Part shown: positions 29,510 to 30,746 of the stretch, piece after piece
How the letters are laid out: every line of letters starts with the position of its first letter
Position numbering within the stretch: the stretch's first letter is position 1
DNA from: a virus
IMG/VR virus record: IMGVR_UViG_3300034109_000671
Coordinates: 1 to 30,746 of that record
Strand: one strand, 5' to 3'
DNA: 30,746 nt
Notes under the pieces: model-generated
What the model was told of the DNA's origin: nothing
Database searches by the model: none
What the model saw: the letters and a program-made list of their open reading frames with translations, nothing else
Translations under genes and position numbers: made by a program

Positions 29510-29887
29510 TCACTCCGCGTTCGCCTTGCCCTTCTGGATTCCACGCTCCACAGCGGCTCGGATTTCCTTCTCGGCAACGTCGGCATCTTCCAGTTCAAAG
29601 TATGAGGCGATCACGTCCTCAAGGGATGCTCTCGGCGTCACGTCGCCAGCACCCCCCAACTCTGCGTCGGTCATTTCGTCGTGGTGGGCGTAAACGCAAA
29701 GCCCCTCTGTTTCGGCGTTCCAGAATCCGCCTTCGATCTCAAACTGATCCCGCAGTTTGTCGAAGCGACAGATGAGCCACCTGCTCCACAGTTCCTCCCA
29801 CCGCTTTACGGTGTTCGCCTCAACGGCGTCCATCATCTCCTTGCAGAAGATGTCGCCCTCGTCCGTCTGCTTGCACTTGGTTGCCAT
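29510..29887 (-). CDS. Hypothetical acidic protein of 125 residues
   Basis: The ATG at 29885-29887 follows a strong AAGGAGG, preferable to an in-frame start 51 bases upstream. The product (MATKCKQTDEGDIFCKEMMDAVEANTVKRW) is acidic with aromatic clusters (EELWSRWLICRFDKLRDQFEIEGGFW) and a C-terminal helix (EDADVAEKEIRAAVERGIQKGKA). I do not recognise it. It belongs to the lower-GC right end and is followed at once by the HNH gene. Confidence 0.6.
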   Translation of the reverse strand: MATKCKQTDEGDIFCKEMMDAVEANTVKRWEELWSRWLICRFDKLRDQFEIEGGFWNAETEGLCVYAHHDEMTDAELGGAGDVTPRASLEDVIASYFELEDADVAEKEIRAAVERGIQKGKANAE

Positions 29888-30014
29888 GCACCCTCCTTTC
29901 AGGTGCTGACACAATACAGCCCCCAGCGTGTCTGGCAAGCTGATTTCCCGAATTCAATCGCCGTCAACGACCATCAACAAATGAGCGCGTCTCTACTTTC
30001 GCTCTGTAGTGCCG

Positions 30015-30266
30015 TCAGTCCGCTTTCCGCGAATAAACCGTCTCGTCGTGGCAGTTGATGATTGCCTCTATGGCTTCCTTCAGTTCTGCCGGATTGGTGA
30101 ACAGTCGCTCTAGTGCCGCGCTCACATGAACGCCAACACACCAGGGGAGGGCGGCCTTTTCTCCGCGAGTCCAGCCAGAAACTTCCTTGACCCGCTCTTC
30201 CATCTCCTCGTCATGGTGTTCAATGGCGAGAGAAACGCGGATCACCTTGTCGCAGTCGTATTTCAT
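30015..30266 (-). CDS. Hypothetical protein of 83 residues
   Basis: An acidic helical protein (MKYDCDKVIRVSLAIEHHDEEMEERVKEVSGW) with a second helix pair (ALERLFTNPAELKEAIEAIINCHDE). It follows AGGTAGGGAACTA, a usable ribosome site. It stands between two other small genes in the same orientation. No known family. The gap 29888-30014 after it holds no gene I can support. Confidence 0.5.
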   Translation of the reverse strand: MKYDCDKVIRVSLAIEHHDEEMEERVKEVSGWTRGEKAALPWCVGVHVSAALERLFTNPAELKEAIEAIINCHDETVYSRKAD

Positions 30267-30297
30267 TAGTTCCCTACCTTTTCGCTGTAGCGCACTG

Positions 30298-30549
30298 TCA
30301 CTTTCCGCCAGTTTCCCGCAACCATGCGCCGTCGCCCTCCTGCTCGCCGCACCGCATGGCCGCGTCGGCGTCGAATGCGTCGGCCGCGCCCAGGTCGAAC
30401 CAGTGCGGGTAATGCCGTGCCAGCCTGCGGGCCTCCTCGCGGACGGCCTTCGGTATGCCCTTGATCCCGCCGCCGTATGGCGAGGCGAGGCGGTGGAGGA
30501 AGTCCCGCGTGCGGCAGACGGCGACCGTTCGTTCGTTGGGAAGCGTCAT
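30298..30549 (-). CDS. Small protein of the BPSL0761-like kind
   Basis: An 83-residue protein starting MTLPNERTVAVCRTRDFLHRLASP, then IPKAVREEARRLARHYPHWFDL. The 'M..P.ERT.AV..tR.FL......P..vR..A..LlRHYP...dL' arrangement is what I recall of small BPSL0761-type proteins in phages and bacteria; function unknown. It follows the leader with the candidate promoter at 30679-30706 and is the first gene of the rightmost operon. Confidence 0.5.
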   Translation of the reverse strand: MTLPNERTVAVCRTRDFLHRLASPYGGGIKGIPKAVREEARRLARHYPHWFDLGAADAFDADAAMRCGEQEGDGAWLRETGGK

Positions 30550-30628
30550 GTTTTGTGACAGAAAAGCTGGCTATTTCTTCTATCCAAATCGTATGCGAAA
30601 GGCGACGAAAACCGTATCTTTTTCGGTA

Positions 30629-30649
30629 CGTTTCGGGTTTCGCGAAACG
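30629..30649. promoter_or_regulatory. Palindrome and hairpin in the rightmost leader
   Basis: CGTTTCG (30629-30635) pairs with CGAAACG (30643-30649), and inside lies the perfect palindrome TTTCGCGAAA (30638-30647). Several CGAAA copies surround it. It lies 30 to 50 bases downstream of the candidate -10 at 30679-30684 and before the gene at 30549, where an operator could control the operon. Confidence 0.45.
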
Positions 30650-30678
30650 CGAAAGCCTTACCTAGTCGATGTGGTGCC

Positions 30679-30706
30679 ATTGTACCGGCTTCGCCCACCG
30701 GCGCAA
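30679..30706 (-). promoter_or_regulatory. Candidate promoter of the rightmost operon
   Basis: On the minus strand TACAAT (30684-30679) is a good -10. TTGCGC (30706-30701), 16 bases upstream, is a weak -35. Together they precede the gene at 30549 with about 130 bases of leader. The rest of 30550-30746 shows no gene. Confidence 0.4.
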
Positions 30707-30746
30707 CGCTCGCCGTGACGCTACATCACTCGGCTGAACACTGTGG

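Noticed and set aside
30629-30649. Rho-independent terminator at the right-end palindrome
   Set aside because: The stem is not followed by a U-run in the direction of the genes and it lies upstream of the first gene, so an operator is more likely.
1-30746. CRISPR array or diversity-generating retroelement
   Set aside because: No regularly spaced direct repeats, and no reverse transcriptase motif or template/variable repeat pair was seen.
1-30746. Proof that the window is a complete circular genome
   Set aside because: The minus frame at base 1 would stay open for about 27 codons if joined to base 30746, but the translated text does not continue a fibre pattern, and no terminal repeat was noticed.

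Overview
The window looks like most or all of a temperate, siphovirus-type phage genome with HK97-style head genes and high GC. I could not run a search, so identities rest on motifs and gene order. The host is probably a planctomycete or a close relative. The main hint is a Cys-rich tail-tip protein (11623-12390) that ends in a GACC...C...C...C module of the kind I associate with secreted planctomycete proteins. No clear host gene is present. A tRNA-Arg(ACG) 3' remnant lies between an excisionase-like gene and an integrase gene, as an attP core would in a free or circular phage genome.

Almost every gene is on the minus strand, so transcription runs from high to low coordinates. Right end (about 30.7-27.7 kb): a leader with a candidate promoter and palindromes, three small genes, an HNH endonuclease, and a large protein with an array of zinc ribbons plus an HNH domain. 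This stretch is visibly poorer in GC than the rest. Packaging and head (27.7-17.1 kb): terminase small and large subunits, portal, prohead protease, then an inserted cassette of membrane and secreted proteins around a membrane-anchored papain-like (C1) protease, then major capsid and head-tail connectors. Tail (17.1-11.2 kb): three tandem tail-tube-like paralogues, a tail assembly chaperone pair with a -1 frameshift site (A AAA AAC), a short tape measure protein, and tail-tip proteins. Nucleotide and accessory genes (11.2-9.2 kb): metallophosphoesterase, a 99-residue HExxH protein and a dNMP kinase.

The only convincing plus-strand gene is a tyrosine integrase (8207-9127). It converges on the late operon and carries a 14-G tract at its 3' end. 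Upstream of it lie the attP-like tRNA remnant and a perfect 10-bp inverted repeat in front of the excisionase-like gene. A terminator at about 7280-7312 and a promoter at about 7239-7268 separate that short unit from the early operon (7.2-0.7 kb). The early operon has a Sak4-like ATPase, a DUF669-like ssDNA-binding protein with an SSB-type tail, a second tyrosine recombinase, a replication-initiator-like protein, a RusA resolvase and an HTH regulator. Tail-fibre-like genes follow and run off the left edge.

No lysozyme, amidase or other peptidoglycan-cutting enzyme was recognised. The C1 protease cassette between prohead protease and capsid is therefore the best candidate for an unusual, protease-based lysis or envelope-processing system. 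The zinc-ribbon HNH protein, the pair of recombinases with substituted histidines and the triplicated tail-tube genes are the other notable points.
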